Shown: positions 34,024 to 43,601 of the stretch, in pieces | Position numbering within the stretch: the stretch's first letter is position 1 | Layout: the number at the start of each line of letters is the position of its first letter | Assembly (NCBI GenBank): GCA_049334165.1 | Contig: JBEGHD010000003.1 | DNA length: 64,000 nt | Strand: one strand, 5' to 3' | Source: JBEGHD01 sp049334165 | GTDB lineage: Bacteria > Bacteroidota > Bacteroidia > Flavobacteriales_D > Sanyastnellaceae | Notes under the pieces: generated by a model | What the model saw: only the letters and a program-made list of their open reading frames with translations | Told to the model about the DNA's origin: nothing | Database searches by the model: none | Made by a program: the position numbers and the translations under genes

Positions 34024-34087
34024 GCCTATTTCCATAAAATCGAAAGTCGACAAAATGCCTCCTTAAAAAAAAGCTGAGCTGAATGCC

Positions 34088-34095
34088 TATTTTTG
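34088..34095 (+). promoter_or_regulatory. -7 box of the cvfB-SDR-yaaA genes
   Basis: TATTTTTG, exact TAnnTTTG match 16 nt before the cvfB start codon; no clear -33 TTG. Confidence 0.4.
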
Positions 34096-34111
34096 CCCAA
34101 AATCAAAAAGT

Positions 34112-34945
34112 ATGGCCAAACCTGGTAAATACGTCAATCTGGAAATCAAACAAATTGACCGGGACGGTTTTCACCTCGACAATGACGGTGAAACAATTTT
34201 ACTCCCTTCTATCGAAACTCCTGCCGGGAAAAAAGAGGGCGAACAGATCGAAGTATTTCTTTTTGTAAACGCCAAAGGTGAAACACAAGCCACTACCGAA
34301 AAGCCTCTCATTCTCCTGAACGAAGTGCAGCCCTTGATTGCCGTGAAAAACACCGAGAAGGGCGCGTTTTTCGACATGGGTATTCAGCGCGATTTGTTCG
34401 TTCCTCCTACTGAACAAAAAATCCCGATTGAAGCCGGAAAACGCTACCTGGTTGTAATGAAGTACGACAGACAAGAGCACAAACTCTATGGCGCCACAAG
34501 ACTCAAGCCCTACTTTCGCGATGAGCGCCTAAAGTTTGAGAAAAACGAAAAAGTCAACATTCTCATCGTCAAGAAAATCGAAGAAGGTTTTGAGGTTATC
34601 ATCAACATGAAAGTTTTTGGCTTTCTGCACGATCAGGATGCCACCATCCCAAATATGCTTGTCGGTCAACGCTACAATGCATACATCAAAGAAAAAGACC
34701 GCGACAGATACAACGTCTCGTTGCAAAAAGACGACCCGGAGCAGCTAGAAAAAGCCGCTGAAAAGATCTACGAATTTGTGGTGAACAACAAAGGCTACGT
34801 GCGGTTGAATGATAATACCGAACCGGAAGAGATAAAGCTGCGGCTGCACATGAGCAAAAAGCTCTTCAAAAAAGCCATCGGCAAGCTCTACAAAGAAAAC
34901 CGGATAGTAATTACAAAAAGAGGAATCAAACTAAGCAAAGAGTAA
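34112..34945 (+). CDS. cvfB: S1-like RNA-binding protein, CvfB/YitL family
   Basis: A 277-residue cytoplasmic protein built of successive S1-like beta-barrels (YVNLEIKQIDRDGFHLDND, DMGIQRDLFVPPTEQ, GFEVIINMKVFGFLHDQD, YNAYIKEKDRDRYNVSLQ). The C-terminal winged helix is GYVRLNDNTEPEEIKLRLHM ... KAIGKLYKENRIVITKRGI. This is the domain order of CvfB, known in Staphylococcus as an RNA-binding virulence regulator. Here it is likely a general RNA-binding regulator. It is 6 bp upstream of the SDR gene, so probably co-transcribed. Confidence 0.9.
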   Translation: MAKPGKYVNLEIKQIDRDGFHLDNDGETILLPSIETPAGKKEGEQIEVFLFVNAKGETQATTEKPLILLNEVQPLIAVKNTEKGAFFDMGIQRDLFVPPTEQKIPIEAGKRYLVVMKYDRQEHKLYGATRLKPYFRDERLKFEKNEKVNILIVKKIEEGFEVIINMKVFGFLHDQDATIPNMLVGQRYNAYIKEKDRDRYNVSLQKDDPEQLEKAAEKIYEFVVNNKGYVRLNDNTEPEEIKLRLHMSKKLFKKAIGKLYKENRIVITKRGIKLSKE

Positions 34946-34951
34946 ATTTTT

Positions 34952-35653
34952 ATGGAATTGAAAGACAGCGTTTTTATAGTAACCGGAGGGAGCTCTGGTA
35001 TCGGAAAAGCAACAGCCCAACTCTTGATTGAGAAAGGTGCGAACGTTTCAATCACAGGTCGCGATAAGTCGAAATTGAAAAAAGTCGCAGACGAAATTGG
35101 AGCCTTTGCAATTCAGGCTGATGTAGCCAAAGAAGCTGATGTAAAAAAGACTTACACAGAAACGCTTTCTAAATTCGGCAAGCTTGACGGACTGATAAAT
35201 AATGCTGGAATTGGCGGCTGGTGCCCAATTGATGAATTCGATCTCGAGGAAATGAAGAAGGTTTACAGCGTAAATGTTTTTGGCGCAGCCATGATGGCCG
35301 GTGAAGCTGCCAAAATTTTCAAAGAGCAAAAGAGCGGAAACATCGTAAACATCGCTTCCACGGCTTCATTGAAAGGCTACCCAAAAGGAACGATTTACTC
35401 CTCGTCAAAATTTGCTCTTCGTAGCATGTCTCAATGCTGGCAAGGCGAATTGCGTCCTTACAACGTTCGGGTAATTCATGTAAACCCTAGCGAAGTGACA
35501 ACGGCTTTCGGCCAGGAAGATCGTCAGGAACGTCCGGAAGAGTCCAATAAATTGCGTAGCGAAGAAATCGCTCATTCCATTGTTTCCGCCCTGGAAATGG
35601 ATCAGAGAGGGTTTATTCCCGAAGTCACAGTTTTTGCCACTAACCCATTTTAA
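34952..35653 (+). CDS. Short-chain dehydrogenase/reductase
   Basis: A 233-residue classical SDR with the dinucleotide motif TGGSSGIGKA near residue 10, NNAGIGG, and the catalytic Tyr-Lys pair in YSSSKFALRS preceded by IASTASLKG. The binding pattern TGRDKSK after beta-2 suggests NADP(H). The substrate is not predictable. It is tightly placed between cvfB and yaaA. Confidence 0.92.
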   Translation: MELKDSVFIVTGGSSGIGKATAQLLIEKGANVSITGRDKSKLKKVADEIGAFAIQADVAKEADVKKTYTETLSKFGKLDGLINNAGIGGWCPIDEFDLEEMKKVYSVNVFGAAMMAGEAAKIFKEQKSGNIVNIASTASLKGYPKGTIYSSSKFALRSMSQCWQGELRPYNVRVIHVNPSEVTTAFGQEDRQERPEESNKLRSEEIAHSIVSALEMDQRGFIPEVTVFATNPF

Positions 35654-35662
35654 ACAATAAAT

Positions 35663-36424
35663 ATGCTTACCGTTTTGTCTCCGGCAAAAACGCTGGATTT
35701 CGAATCAAAAGTGAAGACGAAAAAATTCACCCAGCCAGAGTTTTTGGATGAAGCTGAATACCTGGTCGGAAAACTTCGAAAAAAGTCATCCAAACAGCTA
35801 CAGAATCTGATGGATATCAGTCCTGATTTGGCCGACCTGAATCACGACCGTTTTGCAAGCTGGAGTCAGCCATTCGATCTGGACAACGCACGACAGGCAA
35901 TTTTTGCATTTAACGGTGATGTTTACGATGGGTTCGATGTAAGCCAATTGAAAAGTGATGATTTATCATACGCTCAGAATCACATTCGCATTTTGAGCGG
36001 CCTTTACGGAGTTTTGAGACCGCTGGACCTGATGCAGCCCTACCGATTGGAAATGGGAACATCGCTGAAGGTAACACCCAAAAAAGACAGTCTTTACAAG
36101 TTCTGGTCGGACTCAATTGCCAAACAACTCAATGAAGAAAATGATGATGAGGTTTTAGTCAACCTTGCTTCACAAGAATATTTTAAGGCGGTCGATCAAA
36201 AAGCACTCAAGGCAAAAATTGTTACTCCGGTTTTCAAGGATTACAAGAATGGCAAGTACAAGGTAATTGCCTTTTTTGCAAAGAAAGCTCGGGGTGCAAT
36301 GGCTCGTTTCATTGTTCAAAACAGGATTAACGATCCTGAGCAGCTGCAGGCTTTCGATGAAATGGATTATGCTTTCAATCCTAATCAATCAACGGCTGAC
36401 GAGCCTGTTTTCACAAGAAGATAA
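35663..36424 (+). CDS. yaaA: Peroxide stress protein YaaA
   Basis: A 253-residue member of the YaaA/DUF328 family, with the diagnostic start LTVLSPAKTLDFES, YDGFD, RILSGLYGVLRPLDLMQPYR and LEMGT. In Escherichia coli YaaA limits intracellular iron and oxidative DNA damage during peroxide stress and binds DNA. Third gene of the probable cvfB-SDR-yaaA unit (9-bp gap). Confidence 0.95.
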   Translation: MLTVLSPAKTLDFESKVKTKKFTQPEFLDEAEYLVGKLRKKSSKQLQNLMDISPDLADLNHDRFASWSQPFDLDNARQAIFAFNGDVYDGFDVSQLKSDDLSYAQNHIRILSGLYGVLRPLDLMQPYRLEMGTSLKVTPKKDSLYKFWSDSIAKQLNEENDDEVLVNLASQEYFKAVDQKALKAKIVTPVFKDYKNGKYKVIAFFAKKARGAMARFIVQNRINDPEQLQAFDEMDYAFNPNQSTADEPVFTRR

Positions 36425-36435
36425 GCTGCCAATAG

Positions 36436-36465
36436 TTGTAAGACGGCCGCATCTTTTTATTTTCG
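36436..36465 (+). promoter_or_regulatory. Promoter of the FKBP lipoprotein gene
   Basis: TTG (36436-36438), 19-nt spacer, TATTTTCG (36458-36465; one mismatch from TAnnTTTG). The start codon is 28 nt further on. Confidence 0.5.
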
Positions 36466-36493
36466 CCTTTCAAATCAAAACGATAATCATAAG

Positions 36494-37231
36494 ATGAACA
36501 TTCGAATTAGTATTGCAATACTTTCTATTGGAGCTCTTGCACTCGCTAGCTGCACTCAGCCAAAGGGAGGAATGAAAGACGCCAATCTGGAAACCACACA
36601 AGACTCATTGGCCTACGCCTGGGGTGTAGCAATGTCAGACAACATGGCTAAAAACGACATCAAGGATCTTGATGTTGATATCATGATTGCGGGACTGCAA
36701 GACCACTGGGACGATGACTCAGCAAAAATAAGTGTAGAAGACGCGCAAAACATCATGAGAAGAGAAATGATGGCCAGACAAAAAGCAGCTGAAGAAGAAG
36801 CAAAAGCTGAAGGCAAGAGATTTCTAGACGAAAACCGTCAGAAAGAAGGGATTCAAGAGACCGAGAGCGGATTGCAGTACAAGGTTTTACAAGAGGGTGA
36901 TGGTAAAAGTCCAGACGCCAGCGATCAGGTAACTGTTCACTACCACGGTACCTTGATTGACGGAACTGTATTTGACAGCTCTGTTGATCGTGGTCAGCCA
37001 GCGACTTTCCGTCTCAATCAGGTGATTCCAGGCTGGACAGAAGGTGTACAGCTCATGAAAGAAGGAGCAAAATACCGCTTCTTCATTCCTCAAAACCTCG
37101 CTTACGGACCAAGAGGTCAGGGCGACATCGAACCATTTAGCACATTGATTTTTGATGTGGAGCTCATCGAAGTAAAAGAAATGGAACAGCAAAAACAACC
37201 TCAGGGTCGACCACAAATTCGACAGAGATAA
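36494..37231 (+). CDS. FKBP-type peptidyl-prolyl isomerase lipoprotein
   Basis: A 245-residue envelope foldase. The lipobox is LALASC (Cys at about 20). An N-terminal helical dimerisation domain follows (DSLAYAWGVAMSDNM, INIM-like helices to about 115), then the FKBP domain (GLQYKVLQEGDG, VTVHYHGTLIDGTVFDSS, VIPGWTEGVQLMKEGAKYRF, IPQNLAYGPRG, LIFDVELIEV). This is the FkpA/Mip architecture. It should catalyse proline isomerisation for exported proteins, which fits the many large secreted proteins nearby. A short Gln-rich tail follows. It has its own promoter and a strong terminator. Confidence 0.94.
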   Translation: MNIRISIAILSIGALALASCTQPKGGMKDANLETTQDSLAYAWGVAMSDNMAKNDIKDLDVDIMIAGLQDHWDDDSAKISVEDAQNIMRREMMARQKAAEEEAKAEGKRFLDENRQKEGIQETESGLQYKVLQEGDGKSPDASDQVTVHYHGTLIDGTVFDSSVDRGQPATFRLNQVIPGWTEGVQLMKEGAKYRFFIPQNLAYGPRGQGDIEPFSTLIFDVELIEVKEMEQQKQPQGRPQIRQR

Positions 37232-37257
37232 GATTTTTCTTCCACCAGAATATTGAG

Positions 37258-37287
37258 AAAGCCCCGGCAATTGTCGGGGCTTTTTTT
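37258..37287 (+). terminator. Terminator of the FKBP gene
   Basis: AAAGCCCCGGCAATTGTCGGGGC followed by a run of seven T; the stem is perfect and GC-rich. Confidence 0.88.
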
Positions 37288-37417
37288 GTGCCTAGGTGAA
37301 ATACGCATCGGCCCGTGTAAGAATCTGCCGACTTTTAGCTCTTGAAACACTTTTCAGTAACCTAATTGATTCTCATAAAGTACACGTGAGGGATAATCAA
37401 CTGATTTATTCCCTACG

Positions 37418-40400
37418 ATGAAAACGATTTCAACAACAATTGTGACTCTACTCCTGATTCTCACAGGGCAATTCTCATTTGCTCAAAGTGAAACTGTTCC
37501 GCACGTTTGCGGCAGCCACGAAGTGCAGGAAGAGAGAAAAGCAAATGACCCTCAATACGCCCGGGCTATCGAAAATTTGAATAGCAGGGCTCTTCAAAAT
37601 TTTGAACATGTTGCCGAAAGAAGTGACGAGATCTACACCATTCCGGTTGTGGTTCACGTGATACACGAAGGTGAAGAATACGGAGTAGGAAGTAATATTA
37701 CCGATGAGCAAGTGCTTAGTGCAATTGTCGCTCTCAACGAGGATTTCAGAAAAATGTCCGGAACAAATGGCGATGGTGATGGTGTTGATTGCAACATTGA
37801 GTTTTGTCTTGCAACAAGAGACCCTCAGGCTAATTCAACTAACGGCATTGTGCGAGTAGACGGAAGTGTAGTTCCAAACTATGCGGAACAGGGAATTGAG
37901 GCCAGCGGTGGAGTTGGCGCTTCTGAAGAAGAAGTGAAAGCACTTTCAACCTGGCCGCGAGAAGACTACATGAACGTTTGGGTAGTTAATGAAATTGAAG
38001 ACAACAACGCTCAGGGAGGCATCCAGGGATATGCCTACTTTCCTTTTAACAATCCTGTGGATGGAATCGCTATCCTACACAACGCCTTTGGAACTGTGGG
38101 TAACCTCAAGTCGAACACCGATATGAACAGGACACTCACTCACGAAGTGGGCCACTACCTCAGTTTGTACCACACTTTTCACCTCACCAACGACTGCGAT
38201 CCGGAAATCAACTGCGAAACGCAAGGCGACAAGGTTTGTGACACTCCCAAAACCGTGTTGAACGGAAGCTGTAACCAACCGGCTTGTGGTGGAACTCAGC
38301 AAGTAGAAAACTACATGGATTACACTCAGGAAACATGCAGAGACATGTTTACTGAAGGACAAAAAATTAGAATGCGAAGCGCTCTTGAAACCAGTCGTGC
38401 TTCGATTCTCGAGTCGATGGGGTGCGTGCCAGCCACAGATCTTGATGCAGGAATTACAAACATCTCTTCACCATCCGGATCGCTTTGCGATAACACAGTT
38501 TCTCCGATTATCTCAATTACCAACTTTGGCTCTCAAACTCTAACTTCAGCAACGATTAACTATCGTGTAGACGCTGGTACGATTCATACTTTCGACTGGA
38601 CAGGAAACGTGTCTCAGGGAGCATCAACTACAGTCGAACTTCCAGAGATCAGCTCCAACATGGGCGAGCACACTTTCATTGCCTACACAAGTTCTCCTAA
38701 TGGACAAACAGATGAAAACCCTGCCAATGATCAGGGTTCTAAACCATTTGAGATTGCCAATGGAGCTTCGATGAACCTCGAAGTAAACATCGATTATTTC
38801 GGGACAGAAACATCATGGTCGATTACCGAAAATGGAAATACTCTGGCTAGTGGCGGGCCTTACATTGATTACAATCAGGGTACTATTTACAACCACGAAG
38901 TTTGCCTCACTGAAGGTTGCTACGAACTGGTGATGGAAGATGCACACGGTGACGGACAGGGATTCCAAACCGGGTATTTTGAACTCACAGACTCCGAAGG
39001 TACTGTTTACGCTTTTGGGGAAGATGATTGGGGAAGCGAAAGTGTGAATCCGTTTTGCGTAGAAGTAGAAGTTTCAGAAGATGCACCAGACGCAAATTTC
39101 AGCATTAGCGATAACAACGTTTGCTCTGGAGAATCTATTAACCTCAACGATCTTTCTTCAAACAATCCGACCTCCTGGAGCTGGAACGTTGAAAGTGTTG
39201 GAACTTTCACTACTCAGAATGTGCAAAACGTGATTTTTGACGAGGCTGGAGAATACACTATTACACTAACAGCATCTAACGAATTTGGTAGCAGCCAGTC
39301 GTCTCAAACAGTTGTGGTGAGTGACGGACCTTCTATCACTCTTTCAACACAAGATATTCTCTGTGCAGGAAATGACGATGGCTCTATTTCTGCGAGTGTG
39401 AGCGGTGGAGTTTCTCCATACGACTATAGCTGGAGTAACAGCGCTACCAGCTCATCGATTCAAAACCTAAGTGCCGGTCAGTACACACTCACCGTGACCG
39501 ATAACGCAGGTTGCGAAAGCAGTGCCACAGCAGTAATTGCTGAACCAACAGCACTCAATGTGTCAGTCTTTAAAAGCGATATCTCCTGCTTTGGTTTGCA
39601 AGATGGAACAGCTACAGCATCAGCCTCTGGCGGTACTTCTCCCTACTCTTTTGAGTGGAGCAATAACGCTAGCTCAAATGCAATTGAAGACCTCGCAGAA
39701 GGATCTGTGAGCGTAACAGTAACCGATGCCAACGGATGCTCCGCAAGTGGAAGTGTAGAAATTGTTGAACCTTCAGCCCTGTCTGTAAACCCTAGCTTGA
39801 CAGCGCCAGAATCGTGTGCCGGAAATGACGGTAGCGGACTGGTGAACGTAATGGGAGGAACTCCAAACTACTCTTACAACTGGTCGAATGGTAGTTCTGA
39901 CCAATCTGTGAGTAACCTGGCTTCTGGTGATTATACAATTACAGTGACAGATGCCAATGGTTGCTCAAACAGTGGAATTCTCGAAGTTCCATTTGATTGC
40001 GATCAAATTATTGACGGAACACAACTCAATGCGGAACATTGCGGAGCCAGTGGGCTCACACTCGATGATGAGGTCGTGTGCGATCCCGTAGACGGAGCTG
40101 AAATGTACCAGTGGAAATTCTCCAACCTCGCTACCGGGTTCTTTGCCGAAGAATACACGATTGGAGCCAACAACACTTTCCAGCTTTCGAACCTGATGGA
40201 CATGCGCTACGGACAGACTTACGAAGTGAGCGTGCGAGTTATGATTGAAGAAGTTTGGAGCGCTTATGGACAGGTTTGCACAATCGAACTTACCGACCAG
40301 ATCCCACAATCCAACCTCTTGGCTGATGCTTGTGAGCAGGGAATATTCCAGCTAGAGCAAACAATCCAGTGTGAAGCTGTAACAGGAGCATCAAAATACA

Positions 40401-40864
40401 CCTTCAGATTCGCTGAAGGCGAGAACGAAATTATTGCTGAAACAGCTCAGCCACAACTCGTAGTGACGGAAGATCTCGGAGTTGAATTTGGATTGACCTA
40501 CGATGTTTCAGTGAAGGTAACTGTGGGGCAGGATGACTCTGAATACGGTAACTCTTGCCCGCTGCAGATCAATAACACGATTAGTGTTGAAAACATCGGA
40601 GATAGCAATTTGGTGATTTACCCGAATCCATCTACCGGGGAACAAATGAATTTAGAATTTTCGAATCTTTTTACAGACCAGTCCGTAATAGAATTTGGAA
40701 TGTATGACATGACTGGAAAAGTTGTAGAGAGCTTTGCAGTAAAAGTAACAAAGCCAACTTCCAAAGAAGCTTATACTTTCCAATCGGAACTGGCTCCGGG
40801 AATGTATTTCCTCAAGTATGAACTGAATGGAAATGCCTACAAAAAGAAACTGATAGTTCAATGA
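37418..40864 (+). CDS. M43-family metalloprotease with PKD, SprB-like repeats and T9SS sorting domain (1148 aa)
   Basis: After the signal peptide (STTIVTLLLILTGQFSFAQ) comes a pappalysin-like domain (IPVVVHVIHEGEEYG, ITDEQVLSAIVALNEDF). Its zinc motif is HEVGHYLSLYH and it has a downstream ENYMDYTQETCRDMFT Met-turn. A Ser replaces the Gly usual at position 8 of HExxHxxGxxH. Then come a CARDB-like domain, a domain with GCYELVMEDAHGDG, a PKD domain and three SprB-type repeats (ILCAGNDDGSISASVSGG, SYNWSNGSSDQSVSNL). Two domains with CGASGLTLDDEVVC-type starts follow, and the end is a type A sorting domain (VIYPNPSTGEQMNLEF ... YKKKLIVQ). It should be exported by T9SS as an extracellular protease. 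Confidence 0.92.
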   Translation: MKTISTTIVTLLLILTGQFSFAQSETVPHVCGSHEVQEERKANDPQYARAIENLNSRALQNFEHVAERSDEIYTIPVVVHVIHEGEEYGVGSNITDEQVLSAIVALNEDFRKMSGTNGDGDGVDCNIEFCLATRDPQANSTNGIVRVDGSVVPNYAEQGIEASGGVGASEEEVKALSTWPREDYMNVWVVNEIEDNNAQGGIQGYAYFPFNNPVDGIAILHNAFGTVGNLKSNTDMNRTLTHEVGHYLSLYHTFHLTNDCDPEINCETQGDKVCDTPKTVLNGSCNQPACGGTQQVENYMDYTQETCRDMFTEGQKIRMRSALETSRASILESMGCVPATDLDAGITNISSPSGSLCDNTVSPIISITNFGSQTLTSATINYRVDAGTIHTFDWTGNVSQGASTTVELPEISSNMGEHTFIAYTSSPNGQTDENPANDQGSKPFEIANGASMNLEVNIDYFGTETSWSITENGNTLASGGPYIDYNQGTIYNHEVCLTEGCYELVMEDAHGDGQGFQTGYFELTDSEGTVYAFGEDDWGSESVNPFCVEVEVSEDAPDANFSISDNNVCSGESINLNDLSSNNPTSWSWNVESVGTFTTQNVQNVIFDEAGEYTITLTASNEFGSSQSSQTVVVSDGPSITLSTQDILCAGNDDGSISASVSGGVSPYDYSWSNSATSSSIQNLSAGQYTLTVTDNAGCESSATAVIAEPTALNVSVFKSDISCFGLQDGTATASASGGTSPYSFEWSNNASSNAIEDLAEGSVSVTVTDANGCSASGSVEIVEPSALSVNPSLTAPESCAGNDGSGLVNVMGGTPNYSYNWSNGSSDQSVSNLASGDYTITVTDANGCSNSGILEVPFDCDQIIDGTQLNAEHCGASGLTLDDEVVCDPVDGAEMYQWKFSNLATGFFAEEYTIGANNTFQLSNLMDMRYGQTYEVSVRVMIEEVWSAYGQVCTIELTDQIPQSNLLADACEQGIFQLEQTIQCEAVTGASKYTFRFAEGENEIIAETAQPQLVVTEDLGVEFGLTYDVSVKVTVGQDDSEYGNSCPLQINNTISVENIGDSNLVIYPNPSTGEQMNLEFSNLFTDQSVIEFGMYDMTGKVVESFAVKVTKPTSKEAYTFQSELAPGMYFLKYELNGNAYKKKLIVQ

Positions 40865-40900
40865 TATAGGGTGGAGACCAATTTATTTTGGTCAAATTAG

Positions 40901-40942
40901 AAAAGCCTGCTTCACTTAATTGTGAGCAGGCTTTTCGCTTTT
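40901..40942. terminator. Bidirectional terminator between the M43 protease and the SRPBCC gene
   Basis: AAAAGCCTGCTTCAC ttaattg TGAGCAGGCTTTT: a long stem with A-rich and T-rich flanks, placed between convergent genes. Confidence 0.85.
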
Positions 40943-40961
40943 ATAAAAACTCTTGAAAAAA

Positions 40962-41972
40962 TTAGTTGACCGGATAAACTATTTGCGTTACCCATTTGCT
41001 CGAGTCCGGCTGCTCTCCAGGGTCAGTAACGTAGACTTCGAAAGGATACCAACGAGGTTGGATGTTGTTCTCTGCATTGTGCTTTTCGAAAGCCGCCCAG
41101 GCATCCGACAGTCCCATGTAGTCGCCCACATGTTCGGTTCTAATGGCAGGTCCACCGGGAACCTTTCCAACGGTGAGCGAATCAGGCACAGTCAAGGAGT
41201 CGGCTGTTGGAATGGCCATTTCCATTACTACTCTATCGGCTTCTTCATCGTATTCGTGGAAAATTGCCATTGGCGCAGCTCCCATCGAAACTTCTTTCAT
41301 TGACAAAAATCCGCCAACTGCAGTAAACCCACGAGAGTAGTGGTCTTTGTTGGAAACGCCAGAGATGCTGGTTTCAACTTTATAGCCCACGTACCAGGTA
41401 TCCTCCAGCTGAAACTCTTCAAAAGTGTATTCAGCTTTTTCTGGCATTGAGGTGGCCACGCTGTCGAGTAGGCGAAGCCCTTCTTTGTACTGAGGCCCGA
41501 GAAACGAATCCATAAATAGTCCAAACCACTTACCTATTCCAGACATGTCTCCATCAAAAGTCCAGGTTACTTTAGTGCCACCTTCAACTGGTTCGAAAAT
41601 CCAATCTGAGTGGGCTGGTTCTCCGGCATTCATAAATTCCATTTCTGTTTTAATGAGATTGTTCGGATTTGACTCAAGTATTGTAAGCTTTCCACTTCCC
41701 ACCTGATCGTTTCCGTCCCACTTGTACCAGGCTCCCTTTCCAACAGGGTTATCACTTGAATATTCGAGCGACATATTTGGATCTAGCTGATGCCATGGTG
41801 ACCAGGCTTCCCAGTTTTCCAAATCATTCACTTGCTCAAAAAGTAATTCGGGGGATGCATCGATAACTTGCGATCGTTGCATTTCGGATTTTGACGGTAA
41901 AAGAAAAGTGACTACGACCAGTATGAGAGCGACAATCACTATAAAAATAAGTAGACCTTTTAGAAATTTCAT
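40962..41972 (-). CDS. SRPBCC plus GyrI-like domain protein with N-terminal membrane anchor
   Basis: A 336-residue protein with an N-terminal transmembrane helix (FLKGLLIFIVIVALILVVVTFLL). A polyketide-cyclase/START-type domain follows (VIDASPELLFEQVNDLENWE, WSPWHQLDPNM, VTWTFDGDMSG). The C-terminal region resembles the GyrI/AraC effector-binding fold (YVGYKVETSISGVSNKD, RTEHVGDYMGLSDAWAAFEK, PFEVYVTDPGEQPD). Both folds bind small hydrophobic ligands; the ligand is unknown. It is a single gene with an exact -7 box. Confidence 0.85.
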   Translation of the reverse strand: MKFLKGLLIFIVIVALILVVVTFLLPSKSEMQRSQVIDASPELLFEQVNDLENWEAWSPWHQLDPNMSLEYSSDNPVGKGAWYKWDGNDQVGSGKLTILESNPNNLIKTEMEFMNAGEPAHSDWIFEPVEGGTKVTWTFDGDMSGIGKWFGLFMDSFLGPQYKEGLRLLDSVATSMPEKAEYTFEEFQLEDTWYVGYKVETSISGVSNKDHYSRGFTAVGGFLSMKEVSMGAAPMAIFHEYDEEADRVVMEMAIPTADSLTVPDSLTVGKVPGGPAIRTEHVGDYMGLSDAWAAFEKHNAENNIQPRWYPFEVYVTDPGEQPDSSKWVTQIVYPVN

Positions 41973-41998
41973 GACGATGTTGGTTTTGGTTATTGGGT

Positions 41999-42006
41999 CA
42001 AAATTA
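41999..42006 (-). promoter_or_regulatory. -7 box of the SRPBCC/GyrI-like gene
   Basis: TAATTTTG on the minus strand, exact TAnnTTTG match 26 nt before the start codon. Confidence 0.4.
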
Positions 42007-42088
42007 GATAAAAATCAACTTGAACGGAGCGGTCGGGGCTATTCGTCATTTCTTTGTTTATTTGCCCCTACCTCAACTTGGATAGATT

Positions 42089-43537
42089 ATGACAGATTTT
42101 TCAGCTCCTCCAGTATTCGAAAGTGACGCCATTGTTCTGGGAATTTTAATTGTAACGCTGGCAGTTATTTTTAAAACCTCAAGCAGCAAACAACCCTTTT
42201 TCCAAAAGTTTTATAAGTACGTTCCAGCGTTGTTGCTCTGCTACTTTGTGCCTGCAATTTTCAATACTCTGGGCATTATTTCTCCAAGTTGGATCGAACT
42301 GGAAAATGTTATTCAGCACCTCACTTCGATAGGCTACGACATGAGCAATGTTTCCACTGTAGTTGAGCTCAAGAAATTTATCGATGTACAAAATGTGCCA
42401 ATCGCAGAGATTGAGCCTTACATCCACAGTTCGGAACTGTACTACGTAGCCTCACGCTTCTTACTCCCTGCCAGTTTGGTTTTGCTCTGCCTCAGTATCG
42501 ACCTCAAAGGAGTTGTAAACCTGGGGCCGAAAGCTTTGATCATGTTTTTTACAGCCACCATCGGAATTGTAATTGGTGGACCACTTGCACTCTGGACCGT
42601 GAGCCGATTTGCACCGGAACTTTTGCAGGGAGATCACCCCGATTCAATCTGGCGTGGACTGTCTACAGTTGCAGGTAGCTGGATTGGAGGTGGTGCCAAC
42701 CAAACGGCCATGAAAGAAATTGCCGAAACCACAGACACACAGTTCTCAGCAATGATTGTAGTGGACGTTGTCGTGGCAAATCTCTGGATGGCATTTCTTC
42801 TGATTGGTGCGGGCGTGTCAGACAAACTCGACCGCATTTTGAAAGCCGACAACTCAGCCATTACTGCTTTGAAAAAGAAGGTTGAAGATTACCAGGCGAA
42901 CATAAGCCGCATTGCCAGTCTGCCGGATTTGGCGATGATTGCAGCTGTGGCCTTTGGCGCTGTTGCTTTAGCTCATTGGGGTGCTGATCTCATCAGCCCG
43001 GCTGTCGGTAGTTTTATCGAAGGTAAAATTGCAGCTGCAAAAGCCGCTGGAGAATCCACCATTTGGATGTACGTGACTTCCATTTCATCAGGTTTTTTCT
43101 GGCTGGTTGTGCTTGCAACTACCATCGGAGTAGTTTTCTCTTTCACGCGTTTTAGAAAGCTCGAAGGTGCCGGGGCGTCCAAGGTTGGCTCGCTTTTCCT
43201 TTACATCCTGGTGGCCTCAATTGGTATGAAAATGGACATCCTGCAACTGGTTCGGGAGTGGGAAATTTTCAAATTCATCATCACCATCGGACTGCTTTGG
43301 ATGCTCTTCCACGTGCTGCTTTTGCTGATCATGGCTTTTCTCATCCGCGCTCCATTCTTTTTCGTTGCTGTAGGAAGTCAGGCCAATGTGGGCGGAGCTG
43401 CCTCTGCTCCCATCGTTGCTTCAGCTTTTAGCCCTGCACTGGCACCTGTAGGTGTTTTGCTCGCTGTTTTTGGCTATGCCGTAGGAACTTTCGCAGCCAT
43501 CATCTGCATGGAACTCATGCGCTACATTTCATTGTAA
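42089..43537 (+). CDS. DUF819 family integral membrane protein
   Basis: A 482-residue protein with about eleven to twelve hydrophobic helices. It shows the DUF819 (YjcL-type) features LIMFFTATIGIVIGGPLALW, GSWIGGGANQTAM, a second GSQANVGGAASAPIVASAF and long helical pairs. The two related GG...AN segments suggest an inverted-repeat transporter fold. The substrate is unknown. It stands alone, 64 bp before the histone-deacetylase-like gene. Confidence 0.88.
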   Translation: MTDFSAPPVFESDAIVLGILIVTLAVIFKTSSSKQPFFQKFYKYVPALLLCYFVPAIFNTLGIISPSWIELENVIQHLTSIGYDMSNVSTVVELKKFIDVQNVPIAEIEPYIHSSELYYVASRFLLPASLVLLCLSIDLKGVVNLGPKALIMFFTATIGIVIGGPLALWTVSRFAPELLQGDHPDSIWRGLSTVAGSWIGGGANQTAMKEIAETTDTQFSAMIVVDVVVANLWMAFLLIGAGVSDKLDRILKADNSAITALKKKVEDYQANISRIASLPDLAMIAAVAFGAVALAHWGADLISPAVGSFIEGKIAAAKAAGESTIWMYVTSISSGFFWLVVLATTIGVVFSFTRFRKLEGAGASKVGSLFLYILVASIGMKMDILQLVREWEIFKFIITIGLLWMLFHVLLLLIMAFLIRAPFFFVAVGSQANVGGAASAPIVASAFSPALAPVGVLLAVFGYAVGTFAAIICMELMRYISL

Positions 43538-43601
43538 ACCGGTGTGGTCAACTTTCGGCAAACACAGCTGTTGACTTCCCTCAAGGAATAAAACTCTGCT
43601 C

